64,000 bases of DNA, from positions 1 through 64,000 of IMG/VR virus record IMGVR_UViG_3300033144_000732; one strand, given 5' to 3'. The notes beneath the pieces were generated by a model. It saw only the letters and a program-made list of their open reading frames with translations. It searched no databases and was not told the origin of the DNA. Source of the DNA: a virus. The position numbers were made by a program, and so were the translations under genes. Shown piece after piece: positions 29,473 to 39,996 of the stretch; positions within the stretch are counted from its first letter, which is position 1; each line of letters begins with the position of its first letter.

Positions 29473-32400
29473 TTAAGAATTCTTAATTATGTTTGTCATT
29501 ATAAAGTTTGGAGCAGCCATTGCTGCATTTTTTGCTTGTTTATAGTGTCTCCTATTTAGTTTATCATATATATGTTCTGCAAATTGTATTTTGTCAGTGC
29601 CATCATATAACCCTTCAATGTAATTTTTATATATACCATACTCTCCACCTTTTGCTAAAATTCTAGGAGGTTGATTATTTATATTAACACCAGCATCAGC
29701 TACTTGTGAAGGATATAAATCATTTATATATGTATTAACCTTGTTAATATAACTTGGTGACTCTTCTTCTATACCAGTAGCTAAAGCAACATCATACACA
29801 ATTTCAGGTAAAAATCTATAGTTAGTAGAACTTCTATCCGCTAGGGTAGCATTATACAATGATCTTAGTGCTTCTACTTCTTCTTCAGGTGTACGGGTAT
29901 CATCTACTCTACCAGTATTTATAAGTCTATTACTACCTTGATTATATGCTAATACAGCCATGTTTTTAATGTCCTCTTCAGTTAAACCTAAACTTGGATA
30001 CTGCTCTGCATAATCTTTAAATAACTCATAGTTTTTAGTAAGAGTATAACTTATAGCGTCAACTGCTTTTGTATCATTAGCTAAATCTTTTGGACTATTT
30101 ATATCAAAATATTCTCTAGCAAATTTATCTAGAGAAGCAAATTTAGTTTTTCCTACACCTAATGATATATCTGATTCTTTTTTATCTTTAATATCATATG
30201 CAATACCTTTTAAACCAAAGTAATCATCTCTAGCTTCTTCTACAGTTCTTGGTGCATTCAAACCTATACCTGACTCAACACCTGTAATAGCAACTGTTGC
30301 TGACTCAAGCCAATCTTGATCAACATCAGAATTTAAAATTTCTGGTATCTTATGAGAATTATATTTTGCTCTTTTAAATATGGTTTCAACTTCATTTAAA
30401 CGGTCTCCCTCAAACCGAGTATTATATCTTAATTGAAGATTATTAATAGCATTATAATTAGGTACTTCACCATCTGCTTCTGTTACAGCAGTTTCATTAT
30501 ATTTAGATCTTACTTCTACATCTTCATTTGGTCTTCTAATCCAAGCAGTAGTAAGTTGATCATATGGTTGTTGTAACACTCTACCATTTACATTATGTGT
30601 TATAATAGGAACACCATCTACTATGTCAGAAACAAATCCACTGTGTGTATTATAAGTTTTTGATTTTAATGTTTCTGCATGATGTGATGAACCATCCCAA
30701 AATAAACCTACAATATCTCCTATGGCATAATCACTAGCTTTTGTTTGTGATTCTTTTTTTACATTTCTAGTGATCTTTCTTAAATCATTTATATCTGTTT
30801 CCTCATTAATTCTGTTAAATCTTGGATCATCATATATATTATAGACCATTTCACTATTATCTGCATTTTCCATAGATTCATATAAATCCCATGCATCCTT
30901 ATACTTAACACCTATAGCTTCTGTAAGAACATTATTTCTCTCAAGTATTACACACATACCTGCAGCACATCTATCTTCTTCTAATAGATTTGGAATATCA
31001 TTAAAGACTGTAGCTTTAGGATCATCTTTTGCATTTTCTGTGTTGTAGCGTTCTAATGCTTCTTTAGTCTGATCACCAAACTTACCATCAATACTAGTAG
31101 TATTTTTATTAGGTAATGTTTCAGCCATATAACCAAGCTTAACTAATTTTTCTTGAATACCTCTTACTTCAGATGAATTATTTGCACCATATTTTTTATA
31201 ATATCTTGATATAGAATTTGGATTTAAATTAATATCATCAACCATTGCTCTATGTGCAGCATATGTTTTTGGACCGTATTTTCCATCTACACCTGTTGGA
31301 CCTACATCATAACCTTTTCTAACTAATACATCTTGTAAATCTTTCACCTCATTAGGAGAAGCACTTGTCATATCTTTCCATCCTTCTGCGTAGTAATTAG
31401 ACTTCTTAATAAAATCAGCTATTAGTACTGGATCTTGATATTCATTAAACTCAGACTCTTGTGAAACATCAAATAGTATATTTTTAAACTCCTCATCTGA
31501 AAAATCAGGTCCTTTTAACTTTTCATATTTTTGTAAATAATCTGGTAATATATTTGTGTCAACAACATTTGTATTATCTCTTTGTACTTCTAATGTATCA
31601 ATTGGTATAGTACTAAAAGGATTAAATTCATCTTTATCATCACCTATAATATCAAAATCATTTTCTGTAAATAGTAAATCAGAATAACGTGAGGTAGGTG
31701 CAGGTTTTCTATCAATGATAGGTATTACTGGCATATTAACTCTTGTATTATCTTGAGCAACAACAGGAATTTCACCAGCATATTGTCTATAATATTTTCT
31801 TGTAATACCTAAATATTCTTCAGGTGTTTTGTTTGGTTGTTTAACATTAGGTCCATATAGATTAGGAAATACTTCTGATAAATCTTTACCATCCCTGATT
31901 ACATTTCCAAAAAATTCTCTGGTACCTTGTCTACCTAAAAAGTTTGATAGTGAGATTATATCATAGTAATCAAAATCAAAATCTTTTATTTGAGGTTTAT
32001 ATTCATTCATTAAATCAAATGCATCTTTTAATAAAGGTGTTGTTTTATTTACTTTAACACCTTCATTCAACCTCATATCAAATATTCTATTTTGTGCATC
32101 TATATCTTTTATAAACTCATCTCTTGTACCTTCATATAACTTTCCTTTCTCTAGTTCTGAAAAACGTTGACCGTATAATCCAGATGCCGTAGAGTATGGG
32201 TTTTTCATTAACTCCCCATTTAAACTTTCTGCTTGAGCAATTGCTCTTTTTAATTTTTGTTGATCAATATAATTAATTGTATCCTGCCATTTTTCTGGTG
32301 GAGTCTCTTGACCTTTTTGCATTTTAGGTTTCCAAGAACCTTCTCCAAACTTAATTGCTGCTTCTTTATCAGCACCAAACTCTATAACCTCTCCTCTTTT

Positions 32401-33825
32401 TTTAGCTTCTTCATATGCTTCTTGCCAAGGTTTATCAGACATGTCAATCCAAGTACCATCTGAATTTTGAAATAATGTTGGAAATGAGAACCAGTTCTTA
32501 CCATCAAAAGTTTCTGTAGCCATAAGATGTGTTGACTCACTACCATCAGGATTCTTTCTAACACCTTTTCTCTTTGGTACCTCTCTACCTTTTTGGAAAT
32601 TTGGATTTTTAAGTGCTTCTCTAACTGGTAATATTTCAACCGTGTTGGGATCAAAAAGTCTTTCTCCTCTATTACCTATAAATTGAACAGTATTTTCTTG
32701 TACACCAATTTTACTTGCTGGAGGCATAGAAACCCTTGTTCCTGATTTAAGAGTATTCTGCATATATTTATTATCTAATAATGCATCAAACGGATACTCA
32801 CTTGCTCTAGATCCAAACTTAAGTCTGTTTGTTATTTCCGGTATACTTAATTTATTTATATCATCTGTAAATAAAGGCATCTTAGCCATGTACCCATCAG
32901 GTGCATAAAAAGATGTAAATTCTTTATTAGGTGAAGTGAATAAAAATGATCTTGCATCATTAGTACCTTTAACTGCAGCATCCGTATATACATTACCTAA
33001 TTTTTTATATGGTATAGATGTACTCATATATTTAAGAAGGTCTGTATTATCTGTTGCAGTTTTAGTAAAATCAACACCAGCTTTTTGTGCAGCCTCTCTA
33101 AAGTTTATATCATTTAATACATCAGCTTGAGGGCTTACTGATCTATATGTTTTATTAGCAGCATTATATTGATCAACTAGATTATTATAATCTTTTACAT
33201 CTAAACCTAAACTTTTAGCATAATTTAAATCTGCCTTTGATAATTTTCTTGCCGCATTAGCAGCATCTAAAGCTTTTTTTCCTTTTAAACCAAGTTTACC
33301 AGCTGTTGCACCCCAACCAAAAAATGGAATCATTGCAGCAGCAGATAAGCCCGCATTCACCTTATCACCTTGAGCAAGATACCAAAGTGCATTAGCACCA
33401 TCTGCTATTTCACCAAGTCCAGGAATTAAACCAAGTCCATCTAAAACACCATGACCTACTTTACTAAATAAACTTTCTTTTTTCTTAGGTGCTGTAACTA
33501 CAACCTCATCTAACATTTGAGTTGGCATTGGGGTTTCAGTACCATCTTGAGCCATAGGTATTTCTAAAACCATATCACCAGGAAATTCATAATTGTTTTG
33601 AGGCAGCATCATTTCCGTATTACCAAGATTATCTATACCCATAACTGGAAATTCAACACCTTCCATTGTGATATTTCCTGAGTCAATAAGATTAAACGGA
33701 TTGTCTTTATCAGGACTATCTGATTTATAACCCTCAACACTAAACAAACCACTAATATGAGTAACATATTCATTAGGTCCTCCAGGTAATCCTCTTCTCT
33801 CTGTATGTGTAAATTTCTTCTTCAT
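29473..33825 (-). CDS. Multi-domain tail lysin: PG-binding repeats, NlpC/CHAP-like and lytic transglycosylase-like domains (1450 aa)
   Basis: Domains in order: a hydrophobic segment (residues ~125-175, with GLIPGLGEIADGANALWYLA and AAAMIPFFGWGATAGKLG) resembling the pre-toxin regions of polymorphic toxins; a KNWFSFPTLFQNSDGTW block near 445 typical of phage internal proteins; two tandem peptidoglycan-binding_1-like repeats at ~825-865 and ~880-930 (VDGKYGPKT and IDGKFGDQT); a cysteine-peptidase-like region with Cys953 (CAAGMC), GDIVGLFW, His1061 (NTHSGFV) and THNVNG, as in NlpC/CHAP enzymes; and a transglycosylase-like domain with Glu1184 (GVESG), SLGVGKTKF and LAYNQGSN at ~1293. It probably cuts the cell wall during DNA entry. 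The start overlaps the stop of the nozzle gene as TAATG, indicating translational coupling. Catalytic assignments are inferred from motifs. Confidence 0.85.
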   Translation of the reverse strand: MKKKFTHTERRGLPGGPNEYVTHISGLFSVEGYKSDSPDKDNPFNLIDSGNITMEGVEFPVMGIDNLGNTEMMLPQNNYEFPGDMVLEIPMAQDGTETPMPTQMLDEVVVTAPKKKESLFSKVGHGVLDGLGLIPGLGEIADGANALWYLAQGDKVNAGLSAAAMIPFFGWGATAGKLGLKGKKALDAANAARKLSKADLNYAKSLGLDVKDYNNLVDQYNAANKTYRSVSPQADVLNDINFREAAQKAGVDFTKTATDNTDLLKYMSTSIPYKKLGNVYTDAAVKGTNDARSFLFTSPNKEFTSFYAPDGYMAKMPLFTDDINKLSIPEITNRLKFGSRASEYPFDALLDNKYMQNTLKSGTRVSMPPASKIGVQENTVQFIGNRGERLFDPNTVEILPVREALKNPNFQKGREVPKRKGVRKNPDGSESTHLMATETFDGKNWFSFPTLFQNSDGTWIDMSDKPWQEAYEEAKKRGEVIEFGADKEAAIKFGEGSWKPKMQKGQETPPEKWQDTINYIDQQKLKRAIAQAESLNGELMKNPYSTASGLYGQRFSELEKGKLYEGTRDEFIKDIDAQNRIFDMRLNEGVKVNKTTPLLKDAFDLMNEYKPQIKDFDFDYYDIISLSNFLGRQGTREFFGNVIRDGKDLSEVFPNLYGPNVKQPNKTPEEYLGITRKYYRQYAGEIPVVAQDNTRVNMPVIPIIDRKPAPTSRYSDLLFTENDFDIIGDDKDEFNPFSTIPIDTLEVQRDNTNVVDTNILPDYLQKYEKLKGPDFSDEEFKNILFDVSQESEFNEYQDPVLIADFIKKSNYYAEGWKDMTSASPNEVKDLQDVLVRKGYDVGPTGVDGKYGPKTYAAHRAMVDDINLNPNSISRYYKKYGANNSSEVRGIQEKLVKLGYMAETLPNKNTTSIDGKFGDQTKEALERYNTENAKDDPKATVFNDIPNLLEEDRCAAGMCVILERNNVLTEAIGVKYKDAWDLYESMENADNSEMVYNIYDDPRFNRINEETDINDLRKITRNVKKESQTKASDYAIGDIVGLFWDGSSHHAETLKSKTYNTHSGFVSDIVDGVPIITHNVNGRVLQQPYDQLTTAWIRRPNEDVEVRSKYNETAVTEADGEVPNYNAINNLQLRYNTRFEGDRLNEVETIFKRAKYNSHKIPEILNSDVDQDWLESATVAITGVESGIGLNAPRTVEEARDDYFGLKGIAYDIKDKKESDISLGVGKTKFASLDKFAREYFDINSPKDLANDTKAVDAISYTLTKNYELFKDYAEQYPSLGLTEEDIKNMAVLAYNQGSNRLINTGRVDDTRTPEEEVEALRSLYNATLADRSSTNYRFLPEIVYDVALATGIEEESPSYINKVNTYINDLYPSQVADAGVNINNQPPRILAKGGEYGIYKNYIEGLYDGTDKIQFAEHIYDKLNRRHYKQAKNAAMAAPNFIMTNIIKNS

Positions 33826-36800
33826 TATCTTTTAGATAGTAATAGTTTAGTATTATTTAATCTTAACATCATTTTTCTATTACCAGAATTATTTCTACGT
33901 AATAAAACATGATTAGAGTAATGTCTAAATTTCTTACGCTGTGTTTGAGGTTTGAAATAATTAAGATTAGTTGTATTCAATGGTCTAACATATCCATTAC
34001 AATCCGTATTAAATATTGGTTGTTCTGCATTTGTAAATTCACCTCTATCATTTGTAACATCCCAGAACTGATTAAATCTAAACTTATGTTCAACTTTAGA
34101 TACAAGTATCTCTATATTGTTTGGTGTTACAATAGGATAGTCTAGGTTAGCCCATGGACTATTAACAGGTTGCTCATTAAGTACCAGTAATCCTGATGTT
34201 TGATCATTATTATAAACAATAGCAGCATCAAAATTAAATGTAAGATCTTCCCATTTGTCACCACCACACATGTTATACTGAGGATCTCCCTTATAAACAT
34301 AGGTTTCTAGTTGATACTCAAAACTTCTTATAGTGTTTACAGTTTGTCCTGTGTTAGATATTAAATCAATCTCCCATGGATAATCTACATTATAAAAATT
34401 AGCAAATGAATCACATCTATGATTATGTCTCCAAAAACCACCCACTTGATAATTAGGTGTAGTACTATCAAAATAAAAATAGTTACATATTAATGGTGAT
34501 GGATCAATCCATGCTGGATCACCTATTAAAAATATTTCAGGAGCACTATCTGGACATGTGCCTGATGTTGTTGTGCTTGAACCAGGGACAGTACTTGTTG
34601 GACACTCACATTCTACTTTTCTACAAATAGGTGCTTCTCCTGGTACATCAGTACATGTTCCACTTGATTGAGTAAAGAGACCATTAGAATCAGGATAAAC
34701 TAATGTATATCCTGCAGGACATTCACAATCATAATCTGTTCCACATACAGCTCCTGCAATTGCTGTTGCTACAGCTTGGAATGTTGCTGGATTTGACGCA
34801 TCTATACCATATTGGAATGGATCAACATTTACAGGACCCGATGACATAGATATATCATCTAATACATTAGGGTTAGGTGGTGCAGAGCTATTAGCTCCAC
34901 AAAACATTGCATAAACAAATTGATATGCAGGTGCAGTACCAGCGCCTACAGAAGTGTAAGGAGCACCTACATTATTTCCTGGTGCTGTAGTAGTATCTGT
35001 AACAAGGATTTGAATAGCTCTATAGTTAGGATTTGCTGTTCTATCACCCAATGTAGAATTAGCTGGATTAGTAAGTATTGAATTACCTATATTTAATCCC
35101 ATTGCTACGTTAGTACCATTACCAGACCAGTTAGCGTTAAAAAAGTTTGTAGCTTGTGTCTCAGTTACAGTATGACTCATTGTAACAGTACCTCCACTAC
35201 CATCAGGTATACCCATTATATTAGAAGCATCATCCCAAGCAACAAATCCAATTTGCATTTGACTATTACTCATTAAAGTAGTTATCTGCGGATCTGTTAA
35301 AAATGCAGTCATCCAAGTTTGTTGAGCAGCTCTTCTACCATTTTGGTTTGTACTACCTGATACATCCATTGATATTACAACATCAACTAAACAAGCAACA
35401 GGGCCACCACTAATATCAGCTGCTATATTATCTATTATAACTTGAGCAGGTGAACTTTCATTTACACCTATCTCACACATATTAGTTGTAGGATTAAAGT
35501 TATAACCCGGTGGACACTGAGGAACAGTTGTAGTTGTTGTCTTAGTAGTAAAGAAATGATTTATACTAGGTAAAGCTAATTCAGGATGCCAATCATGGAA
35601 TGATATCCAAGCCTTTGCTTTAGGATCATAACTGATAGTCCAAGAACAATCATCAAAGTATAATGGATCACCTATATCTACTAATAGCTTTTTATTTTGC
35701 CATGGTACATCTATTCCTACAGGTTTTGCATCATAGTTATAAAACTCAGCACCTGCAACATATTCTGGTTTAAGTTGATAATCTCTTTTCATAAAGTAGA
35801 CAATATCATCAACTACATCACATATTACTTGACAACCTACACCAGCTACTGGATTATCTACCCAATGAGTATTTTCAGATTCAGGAAATTGTTTTACAAA
35901 TCTAGATGGTAAGTATTTATTAAACCACCATTTCATACCCGCATTAGATATTGGTGTTAATCCCTTACCGGCATAATTAAATATTTTACCTTGTTGTTGT
36001 GAAATAAAGAATAAACCAAATGGAGTATTTGTAACACCTCTTAAACTTTCACAAGATCCATACTCATTAGATACATCTGCATTTGCTACATTTTGAAATG
36101 GTTGACTAAATAAACCACCATCACCTATAGTTAATTTAGTATCTAATTGTGTTTTCAAAGTATCTAGACCTTGGAACATTTGAGGTGATAAGTATGGGAA
36201 AAATATTAATGCACCGCTTTTGTTAATAGGCTTAATAACACTTACCTCATTCTTAAAGTCTTTATAATTATTGTTTAAAAATACTCTCCAATAATCTCTT
36301 TTTGATTCTTCTTGTGCTTGTAATGAATATACTAGTCTTTTAGGATATGAAGTGTAACACGTCTCTGAAACTAGTGGATCATAATCTCTTGCTTGTACTT
36401 GACCAAATGATCCCATTTGGGTTGGGAACTTAGAAGCAGATAATGAGTCATCATACTTATAGAAATTGTCATCTTTAATTTGATCAGGATGGAATAATAC
36501 ACCTAAGTCATTAAACTCATAAGGGTCATAAAACCTTTTACTTGGCATATCTTCCCAATCTCTATATGCTAAATTAATCTCTGATTCTACAAAAAACTCA
36601 TTGATACCATTGATATGTGTATACATGTAAGCATACTCCATATTCCATGCAGGGTTTAAATCATTTCCACCACCAAAGAAACTACCAAATAAACTTGTAT
36701 TTTGACAGTTATCATAACCTCTATCTAAATAATATTTATTAGTAGGAAGTTCTTGTGCGTAGCTTCCTGGATCTAAACCTAATGTGGCTATCTCACGTGC

Positions 36801-39800
36801 AATACCACTTATATCAAACTTAGTTGAATTAAGCCAAAATCTTGGGTAAGGTATGTTAACATATAAGCTATAATCAAAAGAATAACCATTTGGTTGACCT
36901 TGTAAAAATCTTGTAAAGATTGGCATGATACACTTTTCAGTATATCTATTAATAGAAACATCACCACTAAATATTGGACTAGATGTATACTTAAAAGTTT
37001 CTGGTTTATCTGGATCAATAAGTTCCACACAACCCCTCATCATAATTTGTTTTACACCATCTAGTTGACCATATTGATTATCAAAATTAAATTTTAATGC
37101 TCCATATAATGCAGATATATTACTTTGAATTTTATCTGCAGATCTAGGGTTTTCCATATAAGCGTTAAGAAAGTCTACTGTACCTCCATTAACTACTGTA
37201 CCACCCAAACTAAATCTAGAATTATCTTTTGGTCCTGTTGGATCATCAAGTTCATTTACTGTTGATACAGCAATAGTAGATGGTCTAAATAAATTATTAA
37301 TTTTATATTTAATCCCATCAAAAGTTTGAAAAGAAGAACCTAAGTAATTTGAATCATTATTCTTAGTTCTAAAAATATTATTTGGATTTACTTTAGTAAA
37401 TGAGTTATAGAATCCTGTAGAGTTATACTTATAAACAAAATCATGCTCACTAACTAAATTGTAAAATAAATCAATTATTTCACCAGCACCTATAGCTATA
37501 TTTTTCTGTGCCATAGATATGCTTATAATAACTTTTAATGCTGTAGGTAAAGCACCTTCTGGTTTATCAAATGTAGAAGTCATATCTCTACCACCTCCGT
37601 AAGCACCAGGAACTAGTGATGCTTTTAACATGTTAGATGTATTTATAGCTTCTTTTTTAATTTGTGATGCTACACCACCACTATATAAATCAGCTACATC
37701 TGTAATACCATCTAATAAACTATTTATTAAAAAACCTTCTATTAAACCAAATAGTGATAAAGCACCACCACCAGCAGTTGCTAAAGTAGGATAACCTACA
37801 GAACTACTCACCCCAATAAATGGTGCATATGCTTGGTTGTTAATTTGTAAAGCTTTAGTGTTTACTGACTCAGTACCTTGTACTGCATTCAGTGCATATC
37901 CCAAACCTATAATAGCTGCTAAGTTAGCTGCTACTGGTCTTAGTAGTTTAAATTGTGGGTGATCTTCAGATGGTATAAATGTTCCTTGAGCTTTACCATT
38001 TATACTACCATATATTTTAGTTTCATAAGCATTTAAAAATGGTTTTGAAAACATCAAGTCTGGAGCACTAAAAGTAAATACGTCCTTAGTATAACCACTT
38101 AAAGGAGGATATTTATCTAAAGACTGAGTAAAGTTATCACATCCCCCTGTTCTTGTATCTTCTGATTCTGGGTTTGGTCCTGCATCAAAAAAGAAAATAT
38201 CATCTTCTAATGAGTTGTATGGATAGTTAGGATATAGACCTTGTGATTCTCCTAATATATTTTCTGAGTCAGGAATTCTATACTTACGCATATTTTTAAA
38301 CATACCTTTTGCAAGTATAGATCTTGCTCCTTGCCTAGACCCTCTTAGTATTTCATAACCAACAATATTCTGAATAAATGTACCATCATTATTAGTTGGT
38401 CTTCCAATATTTGTAAACTCAACCCCAACAATATTAATATTATCACCATTAGTTGTACTTATATGTAATGGTGAGTCTGCACCGCCTAATGACTCATCTG
38501 GCATTTTATGATGTCTAATTGGTTTACCACATAAGTCTCCCCATATATCTGGTCTATTACTTGGGTATAACTCTGTAGACTCCCAATATCCCATTTTTCC
38601 TCTTGCAATAACTAAAGAGTTATCTTCTTGGGGTTCGTTTATATTTGTTTGAGTAAATGAAGCAGTATTGTAAACTTTAAATAAAGGTTCACCTTCATCT
38701 GTATTTATTACATTAGCACCATTTATAACTTCATTTTCTTGATATGTGGCCCCATTTGGTAATGTATATGACTCAGGAGCTCTACCAGGAATGTGATATG
38801 AAGATGATCTTTCACCTGTATTATATATCCATCTAATAAAAAATGCATATTGTTCATCACGCATAAACCCAAGTTTATTACCACCTAAAGAATAATACTT
38901 TGAACTAAGCTGATTTACAACCCAATTAGTTTGTATTTGATTTGCTATAGGTTGATAGTTAAAATCAAATTGCTCAGTTGGCCCTTGTCTTATTAACCAA
39001 TCATTAACTACAAACATAGACTCAGACTTTTCATATGCTGGGCTACGTAATGGAATTTGTTTTAAATCAATAGGTATTAGTGATTCATCTATGAAATCAA
39101 TATTAATATCACTTTGCTCAGTACTGTATAAACCTATTCTTTTAGCAGAAGTTTGACCTTGGTTTCTTCTGAGTATAACTAACTCATAATAAAAGTAATC
39201 TTGATCTAAATTACTTAAAGATATATTTAAAGAACCATTACCACCTTCATGACTAAATATTGTCTGCAGATTAGATATACCTATATAATCTGTAACACGT
39301 TGTTCATTCTCTACATATGCAACAAAAGCTTGATATGTACCATTGCGTATCATACCACCATCAGTTGCCTTACTTAATTTTACACAAGGTGTATCAAGTA
39401 GTGGTGCTAGTCTTATTTGTTCACAGTCTAATTGTTTAGGTTCAATAATTTGATATTCAACGCAAGGATCACCATTAACATCTGGCCCTGATATTTTAAC
39501 CTTTTTCCAAGGAATATCATCTATATTCATGGCACGAGATGGGTTGTTTGCATCATCCCAATATACTTCCCAAGTACAATCAAAATTTTCTTTTGCGGCA
39601 CCTGTAATTAAATATTTCTTTTTAAAATTTAAACAAGGATCATTAACAAGTGTTTCATATGTACACTCACTATCATCAAAACGTCCTATCTCAGAGTTAA
39701 TATCATCTGTAGAGAAAACAATCCATTCATCTCCATATCTATGTATAGCACCAATTACAGTATAAGGAATTACACCACAAGATAAATTTGATGGTTCATT

Positions 39801-39983
39801 ACCAATTAAACCTACATCTCCATCTTCTGAATTATTTACAGCATTTCTTGCATGCCACCATGCATTTGGTTGCTCAAAGGATGGTGCTACATCCTTGTTC
39901 ATCCCTTTAGTAAATGAATTAGTATTTACTGATGAACTCCCCTGTCCCCTTGGTTGTGGTGTAGTATTCTTCTTTTTTGCCAT
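33825..39983 (-). CDS. Tail nozzle/muzzle-type protein with inserted VWA domain (2052 aa)
   Basis: The N-terminus (TNSFTKGMNKDVAPSFEQPN, WWHARN, GLIGNEPSN) is the pattern of tail nozzle/stabilisation proteins (T7 gp12- and P22 gp10-like, called muzzle in crAss-like phages), expected to be rich in beta-propeller. The C-terminus (HNHRCDSFANFYN, TIRSFEYQLETYV, FRFNQFWDVTNDRGEF, RKKFRHYSNHVLLRR) fits the conserved end of the crAss-like protein. Between HDWHPELALPS and FWRHNHRCD, residues about 1480-1845 form an insertion: a Thr-rich linker, a Cys-containing PPGYNFNPTTNMC element, a VWA domain with MIDAS residues D1540-V-S-G-S1544, Thr1624 and Asp1663, then two more Cys-rich elements and a second Ser/Thr-rich linker. 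The VWA domain probably binds a surface ligand through a metal ion. It sits just after the two ring proteins, as expected for tail assembly. Confidence 0.85.
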   Translation of the reverse strand: MAKKKNTTPQPRGQGSSSVNTNSFTKGMNKDVAPSFEQPNAWWHARNAVNNSEDGDVGLIGNEPSNLSCGVIPYTVIGAIHRYGDEWIVFSTDDINSEIGRFDDSECTYETLVNDPCLNFKKKYLITGAAKENFDCTWEVYWDDANNPSRAMNIDDIPWKKVKISGPDVNGDPCVEYQIIEPKQLDCEQIRLAPLLDTPCVKLSKATDGGMIRNGTYQAFVAYVENEQRVTDYIGISNLQTIFSHEGGNGSLNISLSNLDQDYFYYELVILRRNQGQTSAKRIGLYSTEQSDINIDFIDESLIPIDLKQIPLRSPAYEKSESMFVVNDWLIRQGPTEQFDFNYQPIANQIQTNWVVNQLSSKYYSLGGNKLGFMRDEQYAFFIRWIYNTGERSSSYHIPGRAPESYTLPNGATYQENEVINGANVINTDEGEPLFKVYNTASFTQTNINEPQEDNSLVIARGKMGYWESTELYPSNRPDIWGDLCGKPIRHHKMPDESLGGADSPLHISTTNGDNINIVGVEFTNIGRPTNNDGTFIQNIVGYEILRGSRQGARSILAKGMFKNMRKYRIPDSENILGESQGLYPNYPYNSLEDDIFFFDAGPNPESEDTRTGGCDNFTQSLDKYPPLSGYTKDVFTFSAPDLMFSKPFLNAYETKIYGSINGKAQGTFIPSEDHPQFKLLRPVAANLAAIIGLGYALNAVQGTESVNTKALQINNQAYAPFIGVSSSVGYPTLATAGGGALSLFGLIEGFLINSLLDGITDVADLYSGGVASQIKKEAINTSNMLKASLVPGAYGGGRDMTSTFDKPEGALPTALKVIISISMAQKNIAIGAGEIIDLFYNLVSEHDFVYKYNSTGFYNSFTKVNPNNIFRTKNNDSNYLGSSFQTFDGIKYKINNLFRPSTIAVSTVNELDDPTGPKDNSRFSLGGTVVNGGTVDFLNAYMENPRSADKIQSNISALYGALKFNFDNQYGQLDGVKQIMMRGCVELIDPDKPETFKYTSSPIFSGDVSINRYTEKCIMPIFTRFLQGQPNGYSFDYSLYVNIPYPRFWLNSTKFDISGIAREIATLGLDPGSYAQELPTNKYYLDRGYDNCQNTSLFGSFFGGGNDLNPAWNMEYAYMYTHINGINEFFVESEINLAYRDWEDMPSKRFYDPYEFNDLGVLFHPDQIKDDNFYKYDDSLSASKFPTQMGSFGQVQARDYDPLVSETCYTSYPKRLVYSLQAQEESKRDYWRVFLNNNYKDFKNEVSVIKPINKSGALIFFPYLSPQMFQGLDTLKTQLDTKLTIGDGGLFSQPFQNVANADVSNEYGSCESLRGVTNTPFGLFFISQQQGKIFNYAGKGLTPISNAGMKWWFNKYLPSRFVKQFPESENTHWVDNPVAGVGCQVICDVVDDIVYFMKRDYQLKPEYVAGAEFYNYDAKPVGIDVPWQNKKLLVDIGDPLYFDDCSWTISYDPKAKAWISFHDWHPELALPSINHFFTTKTTTTTVPQCPPGYNFNPTTNMCEIGVNESSPAQVIIDNIAADISGGPVACLVDVVISMDVSGSTNQNGRRAAQQTWMTAFLTDPQITTLMSNSQMQIGFVAWDDASNIMGIPDGSGGTVTMSHTVTETQATNFFNANWSGNGTNVAMGLNIGNSILTNPANSTLGDRTANPNYRAIQILVTDTTTAPGNNVGAPYTSVGAGTAPAYQFVYAMFCGANSSAPPNPNVLDDISMSSGPVNVDPFQYGIDASNPATFQAVATAIAGAVCGTDYDCECPAGYTLVYPDSNGLFTQSSGTCTDVPGEAPICRKVECECPTSTVPGSSTTTSGTCPDSAPEIFLIGDPAWIDPSPLICNYFYFDSTTPNYQVGGFWRHNHRCDSFANFYNVDYPWEIDLISNTGQTVNTIRSFEYQLETYVYKGDPQYNMCGGDKWEDLTFNFDAAIVYNNDQTSGLLVLNEQPVNSPWANLDYPIVTPNNIEILVSKVEHKFRFNQFWDVTNDRGEFTNAEQPIFNTDCNGYVRPLNTTNLNYFKPQTQRKKFRHYSNHVLLRRNNSGNRKMMLRLNNTKLLLSKR

Positions 39984-39996
39984 AATATATTACTTG

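Noticed and set aside
33360-33480. Polymorphic toxin in the lysin N-terminus
   Set aside because: Only the pre-toxin-like hydrophobic segment is present; the following sequence shows no toxin catalytic domain, so a toxin call is not supported.
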